From positions 124,001 to 188,000 of the forward strand of contig JADJJU010000001.1 in the NCBI GenBank assembly GCA_016706365.1: DNA of 64,000 nt, in the 5' to 3' direction. The position numbers were made by a program, and so were the translations under genes. Position 1 is the stretch's first letter. Each line of letters opens with the position of its first letter. The notes beneath the pieces were generated by a model. The model had not been told where the DNA came from and made no database searches. It saw only the letters and a list, made by a program, of their open reading frames with translations. Shown here in pieces: positions 50,265-61,200 of the stretch. The stretch is from Saprospiraceae bacterium. Its GTDB lineage: Bacteria > Bacteroidota > Bacteroidia > Chitinophagales > Saprospiraceae.

Positions 50265-50822
50265 ATGAAGAAACTGGTCGTAGGAATAGCTGGTGCTAGT
50301 GGCAGTGTTTATGCAAAATCGCTTTTAGATACATTGTTATCATTATCAGATCAGTGGTCAAAAGTAGGCATTGTTATGTCTGAAAATGCCATTGTTAATT
50401 GGGAGTTGGAGATTGGTACTTTTAAACAATCAGATTATCCTTTCGACTTTTATGAAAAGCGGGATTTCAATGCTCCGTTTGCCTCCGGTTCTGCGCAGTA
50501 TGATACTATGATTGTAATTCCATGTTCTATGGGAACCCTGGCCAGAATTGCCACCGGAGTTTCCGATGATCTCCTGACCAGAGCAGCTGATGTAATCCTT
50601 AAGGAAAGGAGAAAGTTGATCCTTGTGCCACGTGAGACTCCGTTAAGTTTGATCCATATTGAAAATATGCTTAAAGTCACCCAGGCAGGAGGGATCGTTT
50701 GTCCTGCAGTGCCTTCCTTCTATAATGAACCTAAAACGATAGCTGACATAGCAGCGACGGTAAGCAATAGGGTGCTTGATCTGGCAGGATTCAATACAGG
50801 ATCATACAGATGGAAGGAATAA
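50265..50822 (+). CDS. ubiX: Flavin prenyltransferase
   Basis: 185 residues from the ATG of MKKLVVGIAGASGSVYAKSLLD; a TTG 6 bases upstream is not needed. FMN-binding loop GIAGASGSVYA, the VIPCSMGTLARIATGVSDDLLTRAADVILKERRKLILVPRETPLSLIHIENMLKVTQAGGIVCPAVPSFYNEP block is the family hallmark (PCSMxTLAxIAxGxxDxLLxRAADVxLKERRxLxLxxRETPL). It prenylates FMN from dimethylallyl-phosphate to make the cofactor of UbiD decarboxylases. No UbiD gene lies in the window. It is followed 37 bases later by a thioesterase gene. Confidence 0.94.
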   Translation: MKKLVVGIAGASGSVYAKSLLDTLLSLSDQWSKVGIVMSENAIVNWELEIGTFKQSDYPFDFYEKRDFNAPFASGSAQYDTMIVIPCSMGTLARIATGVSDDLLTRAADVILKERRKLILVPRETPLSLIHIENMLKVTQAGGIVCPAVPSFYNEPKTIADIAATVSNRVLDLAGFNTGSYRWKE

Positions 50823-50859
50823 TTGTCGATTTGATAACTTGAGATAATCACTTTTGATT

Positions 50860-51264
50860 ATGGAGAATGAAATGAATTTTCACACACGAAAATGGGTAAA
50901 ACCGGAGGATCTAAATCCAAACCAAAGTTTATTTGGTGGCAGACTGCTTCAATGGATTGATGAAGAAGCGGCATTATACACTGTTATACAACTTGAAAAT
51001 AAACATGTTGTCACCAAGTTTATGTCAGAAATCGATTTCATCTCAGCTCCAAAGCAGGGAGACATTATAGAAATAGGGATAATGGCCACACATTTTGGCA
51101 ATACATCCCTGACCTTACGCTGCGAGGTTCGCAACAAAATCACCAGGCAACCTATTCTTCGGATCGAAAGAATTGTCTTTGTAAATCTGGATCAGGATGG
51201 AAATCCTATTCCTCACGGAAAGTCTAAGATTAAATATGTCCAGGATTGGCTTGCTGCAGAGTAG
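50860..51264 (+). CDS. Acyl-CoA thioesterase, hotdog fold (YciA-like)
   Basis: 134 residues from the ATG at 50860. Single hotdog domain: HTRKWVKPEDLNPNQSLFGGRLLQWIDEEAALYTVIQ with the PxxxLFGGxxLxWID signature, then KFMSEIDFISAPKQGDIIEIGIMATHFGNTSLTLRCEVRNKITRQPILRIERIVFVNLDQDGNPIPHG. This is the YciA/BACH group that hydrolyses acyl-CoA esters; the Asp in WIDE and the Thr-Ser pair in NTSL are consistent with activity. Short or long chain preference cannot be told. It may be co-transcribed with ubiX. Confidence 0.9.
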   Translation: MENEMNFHTRKWVKPEDLNPNQSLFGGRLLQWIDEEAALYTVIQLENKHVVTKFMSEIDFISAPKQGDIIEIGIMATHFGNTSLTLRCEVRNKITRQPILRIERIVFVNLDQDGNPIPHGKSKIKYVQDWLAAE

Positions 51265-51419
51265 CATTCCTGCTTAACATTTTGGCAAACTTTTGCTGAG
51301 CTTTTCCTTTTCTGCCCGGTGGAAAATCGAACTTATTTCAATGTTTTCATTACGATGAACATAAATTAAATCAAGTCCCAATTAGTCCCCATAAACTAAT
51401 TTTTATCGACCTTATCAGA

Positions 51420-51896
51420 TCAGGCCAGATAAGAATGCAGCATCCACAGAACTTTCTCCTGTTGTGTGATATAATCGCTTAGCAAAGTTACCGTACCTTC
51501 ATCGCCTGCCTCAGAAGCTTTCTTCAAGATTACGCGCTCTTTTTTCAGCAGTACAGAAATGTTTTCAGCAGTGATTTTTACACCTTCCTGACCAGCATTA
51601 ACGTTTTTCGCTTCCTTGATCTTGGAGTCGGCGACATAATCACTCAATGTATGAGATGGTGTAGCCCCCAATGTCAGAATACGCTCAGCTATTTCATCAA
51701 TTTTGAGGCGGGCATCATTGTAATATTCCTCAAATTTAAGATGTAATTCAAAGAAGGAAGCACCCTGGATATTCCAGTGAAATCCTCTTAAATTTTGATA
51801 ATAAATTTGATAATTTGCCAACAAATCATTTAAATCATTAGCCAGTTCATTGGCTGACTTTTCATCCAAACCTATAAAATTCTTTCCTTTTGCCAT
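51420..51896 (-). CDS. dps: Dps-type ferritin (DNA-binding protein from starved cells)
   Basis: 158 residues, four-helix bundle. The intersubunit ferroxidase residues of Dps are visible: His in QNLRGFHWNIQGASFFELHLKFEEYYNDARLKIDEIAERIL (FHWN, with the later Asp and Glu on FEEYYND...KIDEIAERI). The family signature NLRGFHWNI(Q/R)G is present. C-terminal HSYLA is short; no long Lys-rich tail for DNA binding is seen, so DNA protection may depend on the N-terminal KGKNF. Oxidises Fe(II) with hydrogen peroxide and stores iron. Single gene. Confidence 0.94.
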   Translation of the reverse strand: MAKGKNFIGLDEKSANELANDLNDLLANYQIYYQNLRGFHWNIQGASFFELHLKFEEYYNDARLKIDEIAERILTLGATPSHTLSDYVADSKIKEAKNVNAGQEGVKITAENISVLLKKERVILKKASEAGDEGTVTLLSDYITQQEKVLWMLHSYLA

Positions 51897-52031
51897 GGCA
51901 TTTAAACTATTGATTTATTGGTCTAACAAGAATTTCAGTCCAAGGTTTTCATGATATTTGTCATGTCAAAAATGACAGTGCAAGTAAGCTCCCGCATCCA
52001 TAAAATCAACAATCGCCAAACTTTCAAACTA

Positions 52032-53654
52032 CTAATTCCTGATAATCTTCTTAAACCATGTCCCGGCTTCATTTTCAAGTCTCAAAATATATAAGCCGGC
52101 TGCTGCGTTGATTTTCATTTCAAGATTTCCGCTATCGTTGAAAGTCTGTTGAGCAATTAATGCGCCATTGGAATTTAAAATGCTCAAAATATGCTTTCCT
52201 GAAAGTCCGGAAGAAACTGTGAATAATTCATTAACAGGATTAGGAAATACCTGCACTTCAGCAGGCCATGAATATTCTGATGTACTGCTTGCAATTACAT
52301 CCAGCGTATTAGAGCTCAGATTACATCCCTTAGGGTGGAAAATGTCTGCTCTATAATTTCCCGATACAAAAGGAAAGAGTGTTCCTGAATCTGCAGCTTC
52401 AACTTCTACATTATCCAGAAACCAGACGATCCTCACACTGTCTGTGCTAAGGCCCGAAGCAAGAGATAATTGAATGTGATTATCTACTATGTCAATTGTG
52501 GGCAGAATGGTAGAACAAAATTCAGTTACCCTATAAATTGCCGCATCACCCCGGGCAGCCATAAATAATTCATTATGAACATTTTCTCCAAATGAGGTAA
52601 TTTGTCCACCTCCAAATTCAAGAATTCTCTCCCCTGTCCAATCATCTCCATCCGGTCTCACTGTAAACATTTGACCGGAGACAAAATCTCCAAAAACATA
52701 AGTACCTTGTAATAAGGGATAGTCTTCACCTCTATACACATATCCTCCGGTAACAGAGCGATCTCCCTGATTCTGACTATATACATATACCGGAAAAGTG
52801 TATTCATCATTCGGATTACACTGTGACATATTGTAAGGCTCGTCACCTTCATAACATCTCCAGCCATAATTGATACCGGCAGCTCCAGCTTCAACAAAAT
52901 TGATTTCTTCAAATTCATTTTGACCCACATCACCGATCCATAAATCACCGGTAGCAGCATCAAAGCTGAATCTCCAGGGATTACGCACTCCGAATGCCCA
53001 GATTTCTTCCAGCGTATCCGCTCTCCCTGCCCATGGGTTGTCAGCAGGAATGCCATATGGTTCCCCATTATCAACATCTATTCTCAACATTTTGCCTAAT
53101 AAGGAAGTGGCAGTCTGGCTGAGGTTCATAGGATCTCCTCCTGATCCGCCATCTCCCATTCCTATATACAAATAGCCATCGGGTCCGAATTTGATATCTC
53201 CTCCATTGTGATTTGAAAATGGCTGCTCTACTATCAATAATATTTTTTCTGAAAGAGAATCTGCTTTGTTGGGATTATCCTGAGAAACGGAAAACCTGGA
53301 GACTACAGTCGCGCCATCTCCTGCCTGGGTATAATTCACATAGAAAAAACCATTCTCTGCATAATTTGGATGGAATGCCATGCCCAACAAACCTCTTTCA
53401 CCTCCTGTGGAAATTTTATTTCTGATATTGAGAAATGGATTGGCATTGACAGTGCCAGCTTCATCTATTACCATGATGCGGCCATTCTGACGAACAGCGA
53501 AAAGTCTTTCATCACCAGCATGTGTAATTCCCAGAATCTCACCCAAATCGCCGCTATAAGCTAATTCCAGCTCAATGACCGGCTGGCTGATACCCTGTGG
53601 TGTACCAGTTAAAAAGAACAATAAAATAATTGGGAAAAGTAGAGTTGTGCGCAT
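52032..53654 (-). CDS. Secreted PQQ-type sugar dehydrogenase-like protein with T9SS tail
   Basis: 540 residues. Signal peptide MRTTLLFPIILLFFLTGTPQGISQ. The six-bladed glucose/sorbosone dehydrogenase domain (about 25-380) has ITHAGDERLFAVRQNGRIMVIDEAG, GGERGLLGMAFHPNYAENGFFYVNYTQ, NHNGGDIKFGPDGYLYIGMGDGGSGGDPMNLSQT, AFGVRNPWRFSFDAATGDLWIGDVGQNEFEEINFVEAGAAGINYGWRCYEG; the active-site His and Arg of known enzymes fit NHNGGDIKFGPD and GVRNPWR. A short Ig-like segment precedes the T9SS type A domain (VFPNPVNELFTVSSG to IRN). So it is exported and attached at the surface. It is a second PQQ-type dehydrogenase besides that at 16226. Confidence 0.92.
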   Translation of the reverse strand: MRTTLLFPIILLFFLTGTPQGISQPVIELELAYSGDLGEILGITHAGDERLFAVRQNGRIMVIDEAGTVNANPFLNIRNKISTGGERGLLGMAFHPNYAENGFFYVNYTQAGDGATVVSRFSVSQDNPNKADSLSEKILLIVEQPFSNHNGGDIKFGPDGYLYIGMGDGGSGGDPMNLSQTATSLLGKMLRIDVDNGEPYGIPADNPWAGRADTLEEIWAFGVRNPWRFSFDAATGDLWIGDVGQNEFEEINFVEAGAAGINYGWRCYEGDEPYNMSQCNPNDEYTFPVYVYSQNQGDRSVTGGYVYRGEDYPLLQGTYVFGDFVSGQMFTVRPDGDDWTGERILEFGGGQITSFGENVHNELFMAARGDAAIYRVTEFCSTILPTIDIVDNHIQLSLASGLSTDSVRIVWFLDNVEVEAADSGTLFPFVSGNYRADIFHPKGCNLSSNTLDVIASSTSEYSWPAEVQVFPNPVNELFTVSSGLSGKHILSILNSNGALIAQQTFNDSGNLEMKINAAAGLYILRLENEAGTWFKKIIRN

Positions 53655-53797
53655 GTTAGAAAGTTGGTTTTATAAATGAATGAATGATGGAAGGTAAAAT
53701 AACAAAAATCAATTTCACAGATTAACTACTATATTATCAAAAAGGTTGAGGAGTAAATATGTAGGTTATTCTATTAAATTGTTGTGAGGAGCATGAT

Positions 53798-55066
53798 CTA
53801 TACCGTCTTTTCTATAAGCAAGTCTTCATAAGCTGCCTTCAAATCCCGGCTAATTCTTTCGGGATTATAATATGTATGTACCCAATTGAATCCATTCATG
53901 GCAATATTTTTTGCAAAACCCAGGTCCGAATGGCATTTATACACAGCCTTCATAAAAGATTCACCATCATGAAAACTCATGAAATGTGTTTCATCTGATA
54001 TGGGAATTCCCTCAACACCCATTCTGGTGCTAAAAACCAAATTTCCTAAAGACAAAGACTCAATAATCTTTGCGCGCATCCCCGAGCCTGATAACAAGGG
54101 TACAATGGTGAATAAAGTTCTGCTTAAAAAATCCGCTGCATTATCAACTTCTCCCACAAAAGTAACACCCCGAATCTTCAGTTCATGAAGCCAGTCCGGA
54201 GCATTCCTTCCTGCAATGTCAAACCGGGCGGAAGAGTATTGTTCCAGAACTTTTGGCCACACATTTTTCAAAAACCATTTCAAACCTTCCTGGTTGGGAA
54301 GCCAATCCAGAGTGCCAATAAAAGTAAAATAAGGTTCCGGGTGTTCAGGATGAGATGTCATACGAGTGGAATTACTGTTTCCACTGGGAATTATAGGGCA
54401 AGTATGCACTGGTCCTTTATATCCCATTGATCGGAAAAATCTATTGTCATCATCACTAATTGGGACCAACATATCAATTTCTTTCAAAGTCTTCAATTCA
54501 AATTTTTTAAGTTTTGTGGCTGCAAGTTTCAAGTATAATTTTTTAACAGGATTAGATTCAGTTTGCCCCAATCGTTCCCAGATGAGATATTCTACGTTGT
54601 GTGAACGAAGTACAATTTTAGCCCCGGAATATTTCCGGATAATTGGGATATAAGCAGCAAGAACCAATGATTCAAGCTGAATAATGTCATAATTTTTTAC
54701 CCTAAGCATTTCTTCAAGCCCTTTTTCAAATTCAGGAGTTTGAAATCTGCTTATATGATAGGATGATTTTTCAAATAAATTCAATATCATTCCTGAGACT
54801 CGCAGCCTGTTGTCTACAGGCACGATTGCGATTTTATTATAATGAGGCAGTTCCTTTTCTATTCCAGCCGGTTTGACAAAGTGTTTGAAGGTATTCATAC
54901 TAATGAGGTCCATATGAATACCTTGATTCACTAAAGATTGACTGAGATGAGTGATAGCAATTGCTTCCCCATCTTTGAGTGGCCATGGAATTTTCTTACA
55001 GACTTGCAGAACTTGAATAGGTGATTTTGTCAAAATAAACGGCGTTGAAAGACTAAAGGAGCGCAA
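53798..55066 (-). CDS. Glycosyltransferase, GT-B fold (family 1/4)
   Basis: 422 residues. The N-terminal domain begins with VLQVCKKIPWPLKDGEAIAITHLSQSLVNQGIHMDLISM, the usual opening of exopolysaccharide glycosyltransferases; the C-terminal domain has FTFIGTLDWLPNQEGLKWFLKNVWPKVLEQY and VPLLSGSGMRAKIIESLSLGNLVFSTRMGVEGIP, with the donor-binding Glu (KIIESLSLG). The product is unknown; likely a lipid-linked or surface polysaccharide. The start is uncertain: TTG at 55066 or a TTG at 55033, no ATG in the proper place. Divergent to lolD. Confidence 0.88.
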   Translation of the reverse strand: MRSFSLSTPFILTKSPIQVLQVCKKIPWPLKDGEAIAITHLSQSLVNQGIHMDLISMNTFKHFVKPAGIEKELPHYNKIAIVPVDNRLRVSGMILNLFEKSSYHISRFQTPEFEKGLEEMLRVKNYDIIQLESLVLAAYIPIIRKYSGAKIVLRSHNVEYLIWERLGQTESNPVKKLYLKLAATKLKKFELKTLKEIDMLVPISDDDNRFFRSMGYKGPVHTCPIIPSGNSNSTRMTSHPEHPEPYFTFIGTLDWLPNQEGLKWFLKNVWPKVLEQYSSARFDIAGRNAPDWLHELKIRGVTFVGEVDNAADFLSRTLFTIVPLLSGSGMRAKIIESLSLGNLVFSTRMGVEGIPISDETHFMSFHDGESFMKAVYKCHSDLGFAKNIAMNGFNWVHTYYNPERISRDLKAAYEDLLIEKTV

Positions 55067-55116
55067 ATTTAATCATTTTTGCCCTTGCATGTTGTAATGA
55101 AAGTAATCCGCAAAAT

Positions 55117-55782
55117 ATGATTCAGGTAGATAATGTTACAAAATCTTATGGCGCCCTACAGGTTTTAAAAGGGGTAAGCTTGCAGATTGCAGCTGGCGAA
55201 ATTGTGGCAATTGTCGGCAAATCTGGTGCCGGAAAAAGTACATTACTACATATTGTTGGCACTTTGGATGGGCCTGACAGTGGATCCCTGAGCATAAATG
55301 GAAAGATTATAAAAGACTTAAAAGGTAATGAGCTGGCAGCATTCAGGAATACAACCATAGGCTTTGTATTTCAATTCCATCATTTGCTTCCCGAGTTTAC
55401 CGCTTTAGAAAACGTCATGTTGCCGGGTCTGATAGCTCATGGAAAAAAGTCAAAAGCGATGTCAGAGGCCAAAGATTTACTGCATTATATGGGATTGGCA
55501 GACAGACTGGAGCATAAGCCCACTGAACTATCAGGGGGAGAACAGCAAAGGGTAGCCATTGCCAGAGCATTGGTTAATAAACCAAACATCATTCTAGCAG
55601 ATGAGCCTACAGGTAATCTGGACACTGCTACCAGCAAGGAATTGCATGAGTTGTTTTTGCAATTGCGAAAAGATTTCGGCCAGACTTTTTTAATAGTGAC
55701 GCATAATCCGGAGCTTTCCGGATTAGCGGACAGATGTTTGATTATGGGTGATGGTCGCTTCATTGAAAAAAGTGAATTGTAA
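55117..55782 (+). CDS. lolD: ABC transporter ATP-binding protein LolD
   Basis: 221 residues, complete ABC ATPase: Walker A GKSGAGKST, Q-loop TIGFVFQFHHLLPEFTALENVMLPGLI (a LolD hallmark: FQxHHLLPEFTALENV), signature LSGGEQQRVAIARALVN, Walker B IILADEPTGNLD and switch His (VTHNPEL). It powers release of lipoproteins from the inner membrane to LolA with LolCE, which are not in the window. With at least six lipoproteins or lipoprotein-like genes in the window, the activity is relevant. It is followed 11 bases later by an RND transporter. Confidence 0.92.
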   Translation: MIQVDNVTKSYGALQVLKGVSLQIAAGEIVAIVGKSGAGKSTLLHIVGTLDGPDSGSLSINGKIIKDLKGNELAAFRNTTIGFVFQFHHLLPEFTALENVMLPGLIAHGKKSKAMSEAKDLLHYMGLADRLEHKPTELSGGEQQRVAIARALVNKPNIILADEPTGNLDTATSKELHELFLQLRKDFGQTFLIVTHNPELSGLADRCLIMGDGRFIEKSEL

Positions 55783-55793
55783 TTCAGACACGA

Positions 55794-58043
55794 ATGAAAA
55801 TTTATAACCCGGTTAAATATCGTAAACCAATTCTGTCTATTTATGTGATTTTGCTCGGCATAAGTTTATACTTTGCCAGTACCTTAAAAGTACATTATTT
55901 ATTCGAAAACTTCTTCCCTAAAAACGATCCGGTTTACATCAACTATGTCCAGTTTCGAAATGCTTTTGATATTGACGACAGGGCGATTTCAGTAGCAATT
56001 AAAGCTGATAGTGGCGTATTCAATCCTGGCTTTATTTCACGAACCACGGAAGTAGAAAAATTCATTAATGATATTCATGGAGTTGAAAAAACTACCAGCC
56101 TTAATAGTCTGAGAATTCCTATAAAAACTCCTTTAGGGTGGATAAGTACCCCTGTACTTAGTAAAAATCCAAATAATTTAAGCTCGGATAGTGTTCGTCT
56201 TGTGGCTAATAAAAGTGTTGCCGGACAATTCATTTCAACAGATGGAAAATTTTTCGCCATTCAAGTATATCTAAAAGACTCACTTTCTGACAAAGAAAAT
56301 CGAATTCTGGTGGAAAGAATTGAAGCAATTTTAGATGAAGAGAGTCTCGAATATAAAATGGCGGGATTTATCAATACTCAGGTTAATTATATAAGAATGC
56401 TGGAAGCGGAAGTTCCGTTTACTTCACTGCTGGCAACTTTGGGCTTAAGCATCATTTTATTTCTATTGTATCGATCTCCTAAGCAAGCGCTTCTCATTAC
56501 CTCAGTTGTGTTTACTGGTTTGATATTATTTTTCGGGTATTTGGGTATGATTGGCAGACCTTTGAGTGTAACTTCCACTTTATTCACTACAATAATGGTG
56601 TTTGTAGGAGTATCTGATCTGATTCATTTACAATCCTATTTTCAAAAATACCTGGTAAAAGGCTTTTCTGAAGCTGATTCAATCTACAAAGCCTTAAGTG
56701 AAACCTGGGTCAATTTGTTTATGACTTCTGCCACTACTGCAATTGGTTTTTTAACTTTCATGAGTTCATCCATTCCGCATATACAAACTTTTGGGTGGGA
56801 TGCGGCGATTGGAGTATTAATTGCATTTGTTGTAGTTATCACTCTGGCCCCTGTTTTATTGTTCTACTTTCCACCCAAAGGAAAGGTTTTGCAACGTCTT
56901 CAACAAGAAAGACGTTGGGATAGATTTTTATTCAATTTGTACAAAATCGGAAAGAATAATCATTACCTGATCCTCATTCTTACCGGAGTGATTTTATTAG
57001 TCTCCATTTTCTCCATCAGTCAAATTCAGATCAACCAGAAATTGAGTAGTAATTTTTCAGATGATGCCCGGATTAAACAGGATTTCGACTTTTTTGAAGA
57101 GTATTTCGGAGGAGTCAGAGCATTCGAAGCGACGATCGTGCCTAAAGCAGGAAAAAAAATACTTGACTTAGAAGTGTTAGAGGGAATTGAAAAGTTGGAG
57201 AAGTGGCTTGCTTCGAGGGAATCACTTAGTACAGTAATGTCCCCTTCCTTTTGGGTCAAGTCTCTGAACTTCTCAATTTCAGCCGGAAAAGATGGCAGTT
57301 TCAAATTGCCCGATGACAAGGATAGATTAAGTTTTGTCTTAATGAATGACAGGAGTGACAATAAAAGAGCCTTTGTAAACGAGGAACAAAATATAGGCAG
57401 GTTTACTGCCAGAATGCAGGACATTGGTCGATTAAAAGCAGAAGAGCTTAATGAGGAGGTGATTACATGGATTGAAGATGATGAGAATAACATTCCCTTT
57501 GCTTTGAACATTACCGGAAGCGCAGTGCTTATTGACAAAAACAACAGTAATATAACTGATGAGATGTTCTATAATCTGGGACTAGCTTTTATCATTGTAA
57601 GTATTTTGATGGCCTTGCTATTCAAGAGTTTTGGGATGGTAGTAATTTCAATTATTCCGAATCTGATACCACTAATTGCTGTTGGAGGATTCATGGGAAT
57701 TACAGGAATACCATTGAATGCAGCCACGTCCTTAATTTTTACAATCGGGTTTGTAATTGCAATAGACGATACAATCCATTTCCTTACCCGATTCAGAAAT
57801 GAAATGCAATCCTCAGCAAATATTGAATTGAATTTAAAAAATACTATGATGTATACAGGAAGGGCCATCGTCCAGACTTCATTGATACTTTTCGTCGGCT
57901 ATGGGGTGATGATGTTTTCAAGTTTTAGTGAGATTGCTTATCATGCAATTTTGGTTGCATCTACACTGGCACTAGCTTTATTAGGAGATATTTTTTTACT
58001 CCCTGTCATTCTTAGATTGGCTTTTAAAAAAAGGAAAACCTGA
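55794..58043 (+). CDS. RND-superfamily transporter (MMPL/SSD-like)
   Basis: 749 residues: two repeated halves, each a membrane helix, a periplasmic domain and a bundle of about five helices. The first half has LLATLGLSIILFLLYRSPKQALLITSVVFTGLILFFGYLGMIGRPLSVTSTLFTTIMVFVGVSDLIHLQSYFQKYL; the second LGLAFIIVSILMALLFKSFGMVVISIIPNLIPLIAVGGFMGITGIPLNAATSLIFTIGFVIAIDDTIHFLTRFRNEM with the Asp-Asp proton-relay pair. This matches the predicted RND exporter/hopanoid transporter-like group. Substrate unknown; likely a lipid or hydrophobic molecule. No periplasmic adaptor is adjacent. It lies 11 bases after lolD. Confidence 0.92.
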   Translation: MKIYNPVKYRKPILSIYVILLGISLYFASTLKVHYLFENFFPKNDPVYINYVQFRNAFDIDDRAISVAIKADSGVFNPGFISRTTEVEKFINDIHGVEKTTSLNSLRIPIKTPLGWISTPVLSKNPNNLSSDSVRLVANKSVAGQFISTDGKFFAIQVYLKDSLSDKENRILVERIEAILDEESLEYKMAGFINTQVNYIRMLEAEVPFTSLLATLGLSIILFLLYRSPKQALLITSVVFTGLILFFGYLGMIGRPLSVTSTLFTTIMVFVGVSDLIHLQSYFQKYLVKGFSEADSIYKALSETWVNLFMTSATTAIGFLTFMSSSIPHIQTFGWDAAIGVLIAFVVVITLAPVLLFYFPPKGKVLQRLQQERRWDRFLFNLYKIGKNNHYLILILTGVILLVSIFSISQIQINQKLSSNFSDDARIKQDFDFFEEYFGGVRAFEATIVPKAGKKILDLEVLEGIEKLEKWLASRESLSTVMSPSFWVKSLNFSISAGKDGSFKLPDDKDRLSFVLMNDRSDNKRAFVNEEQNIGRFTARMQDIGRLKAEELNEEVITWIEDDENNIPFALNITGSAVLIDKNNSNITDEMFYNLGLAFIIVSILMALLFKSFGMVVISIIPNLIPLIAVGGFMGITGIPLNAATSLIFTIGFVIAIDDTIHFLTRFRNEMQSSANIELNLKNTMMYTGRAIVQTSLILFVGYGVMMFSSFSEIAYHAILVASTLALALLGDIFLLPVILRLAFKKRKT

Positions 58044-58282
58044 CAAAAGACTCCATAAAGATTGGCATCAAAATTGAATACAGATAAGTAACTCAATTGA
58101 CTTTGACAAATAATAGATTGCAGATTATAATCTTTGCTAAAAAAAACAAAATATTAAATTAAACAAACTGAGTTATGATAAATAGTATAATGATTACGTA
58201 GTTGACCATGAAGAAAACCATACCTTTGGCACTCAAATGTCATTGTTAGGCATTAAAAACCTTATCCCCTGAATCTTTAAAT

Positions 58283-61200
58283 ATGCATAAAATGTACAAA
58301 TTTTTACTCCCGATTATCTTGGTTATCATATCTGGATATGGGTTGAAAGCTCAGAATTACTCGATCACGACTACGGCGACAAGTATTACCATAACAGATA
58401 ATTCTGGTAATGGGGATGAATTAGTAATTACAGGAGATGCCATAAATATTAATATAGTTTCAAACCCATTCAGGACATACTCATTGAATGGAGGATTGAC
58501 TATGGGCTTCCCGGTTGCTCTTCCTCTTGCAGGAATAACGGATATTACAATTAATGGCCAGGCCGGTGCTGATGTCTTTAATTTTGGGTTATTCAGTGGA
58601 GCTATGCCAAATCTCACAGTGAACGGAGGAACTGAAAATGACCTTGTTCTTTTTAACCAGGATATTACTTTCCTGACGAATTCAAACTTAAATCTGGATT
58701 TGCAAAATGATGTTGCAGTTCCCGGAACTGATCGTATCGATTTACGTCCGGGTGTAAATTTAATTCTATCAGGTACAGGTGCTGCAACTCTAAGAGCCAG
58801 CCGTGATATTCAAATGAATATCGGTAGTAGCATAGAAGTCGTAAACGGGAATATAATCATGGAAGCGAATCAACAGGCGGTACCAACTGCAGTTGATTTT
58901 GTAGGAATAGATGTAGAAGGCGCAACTATCATTTCAACAGGTTCGGGCTCAATCACTGTAAATGGTAAAGGTGGAAATACCAGCACTTACAGACACGGTG
59001 TTCATGTCAGATCCGGTGGTGATATAATTGGTGGAAACTCGGGAAATGTAACTATTAATGGAACTGGAGGACCTACCAACTTCAGTGTAGGAATAGTGGT
59101 TTCCGGCGCAGGTTCTACAGTTAGTTCTACCGGAGCAAATGTGAGTTTAACAGGCTTAGGCGGTGCGGGTTCTCAAAACAACCATGGAATTATAATAGAT
59201 ATGGGAGGGCTTGTTACAGCCGGAGGAAATGGGGCGGTTAGTGTAACAGGTACTGGTGGCACTGGTACCGGAGTTTTCAATACAGGAATATTCTTATCCG
59301 GTTCAAGCTCTCAAATCAGCTCTTCCGGAGGAAGTATTACAATGCTGGGAAATGGTGGAGGTACCGGAGCTTCGACCAGCAATCTTGGAATATATATGTT
59401 AGACGCTGACGTGTCGGCAGGTGGTCCGGGTAATATTAATATAGAAGGAAATGCTGGGAGTACCGGTGGAGGGGCGATAGGAGTTTACATTTCAGGCGCA
59501 ACAGCCTCCGTTACTTCAAACAGCGGAAGTATTTTGATTGATGGTTCAGGTGGAGGATCTGGATCAAGTGCGGATAATTATGGGGTTTTCTTAGATAATG
59601 GAGTGGATATATTGTCCGGGGGTTCCGGAAATGTAAGCATTATTGGCTCAGCCGGTCTTACAAGCGGAAATGGTAATTATGGTGTTCTGATTGAAGACGC
59701 AAGTACCACGATTATAACTTCAGGTGGAAATGTGAGTATCACAGGACAAGGTGGAGGTAGCGGAATTTCAGGTAGTAATTATGGAGTTGTTGTCAGATTA
59801 GCTGCACAAGTCTCAGCAGGATTGAGCGGAACTGTTATGGTAACAGGTACCGGGGGACTCTCAAGCACAGGTGGAGGAAGCACTGGAGTTGTTGTAGATG
59901 GAGTAAATTCAATCATTACCTCATCAGGTGGAAGTGTTACCGTTATCGGTCAGGGAGCTGGTACTGGTGCATCTGCCCAGAATTATGGGGTGTGGGTAAA
60001 TGCTGGAGGAAGAATTTCTTCAGGTGGAACTGGCACTGTCAGCGTTACTGGTACAGGAGGACTAACATCAGGAATAGTCAATGTAGGAGTATATGTCCTA
60101 GGATTAAATTCAACAATTACATCTGCCGGAGGAAATGTCAATATAGTTGGGACCGGAGGAGGAAGCGGGGCTAGTGCATTTAATGTAGGTGTTCTCGTTC
60201 AGACTAATGCCTTTATTACAGTAGGAGGAAGCGGAACATTAACTATAATGGGAACAGGTGGTATAAATGCCACATCAAATTTGAATCTGGGTGTCGCAAT
60301 ACATACATCAGGTACTATAACTTCATTAAGTAATGGAAACGTGATAGTCACAGGCATTGCTGGTGGTTCAGGTGGAGGCATGGAAAATAACGGAGTTTGG
60401 GTGTTTGGAAACTCATTCATTTCAGCTGGAGGTGGAGGAACGGTGACCGTTAACGGCACAGGAGGTTTAAGTAGTGGAGGATTTAGTCATGGTGTTAGCG
60501 TAGATGGAGCTGGATCCACTATTACTTCTGCGGGAGGTTCAGTTAGTGTCACTGGTAATGGTGGTGGAATTCTTACTGCTGCGAATAATTATGGCGTCCT
60601 GGTTCAGAACGCAGCAACCATATCTTCAGGCGGAACAGGATTACTAACTGTCAATGGCACAGGAGGATCTACTACCGGATTTTTCAATTATGGAGTATTA
60701 GTCAGTGGCACAAATTCGAGAATCAATTCAGCCGGTGGCAATGTTTCTGTTACAGGAAATGGAGGAGGAACAGGTATTTCTGCAAATAATCATGGAGTCT
60801 ACTTAATTAATGCAGCCTTGATCTCAGCCGGAGCAACCGGAACTGTAACTGTGCTTGGCCAGGGCGGTGCAAATACAGGAGATTCTAACTATGGTGTATT
60901 TCTTGAACAGAGTAGTGCAAATATCACCTCATCCGGAGGAAATGTTTCAGTCACAGGAAATGGTGGAGGATCATCTGCCTCTTCATTTAATTATGGTGTA
61001 TATGTTTATAGTTCAGCATTTATTTCAGCAGGTTTAAATGGGACAGTAACAGTAGCCGGAACAGGAGGAAATACTACCGGAAACTTTAATCTTGGTGTTT
61101 ATTTATCTCTTTTAAACACAAGAATTACCTCAACTAATGGTAACGTGAGCGTGACCGGTACTGCAAATGGTACCGGTGTTTCTGCCAATAACAGGGGAAT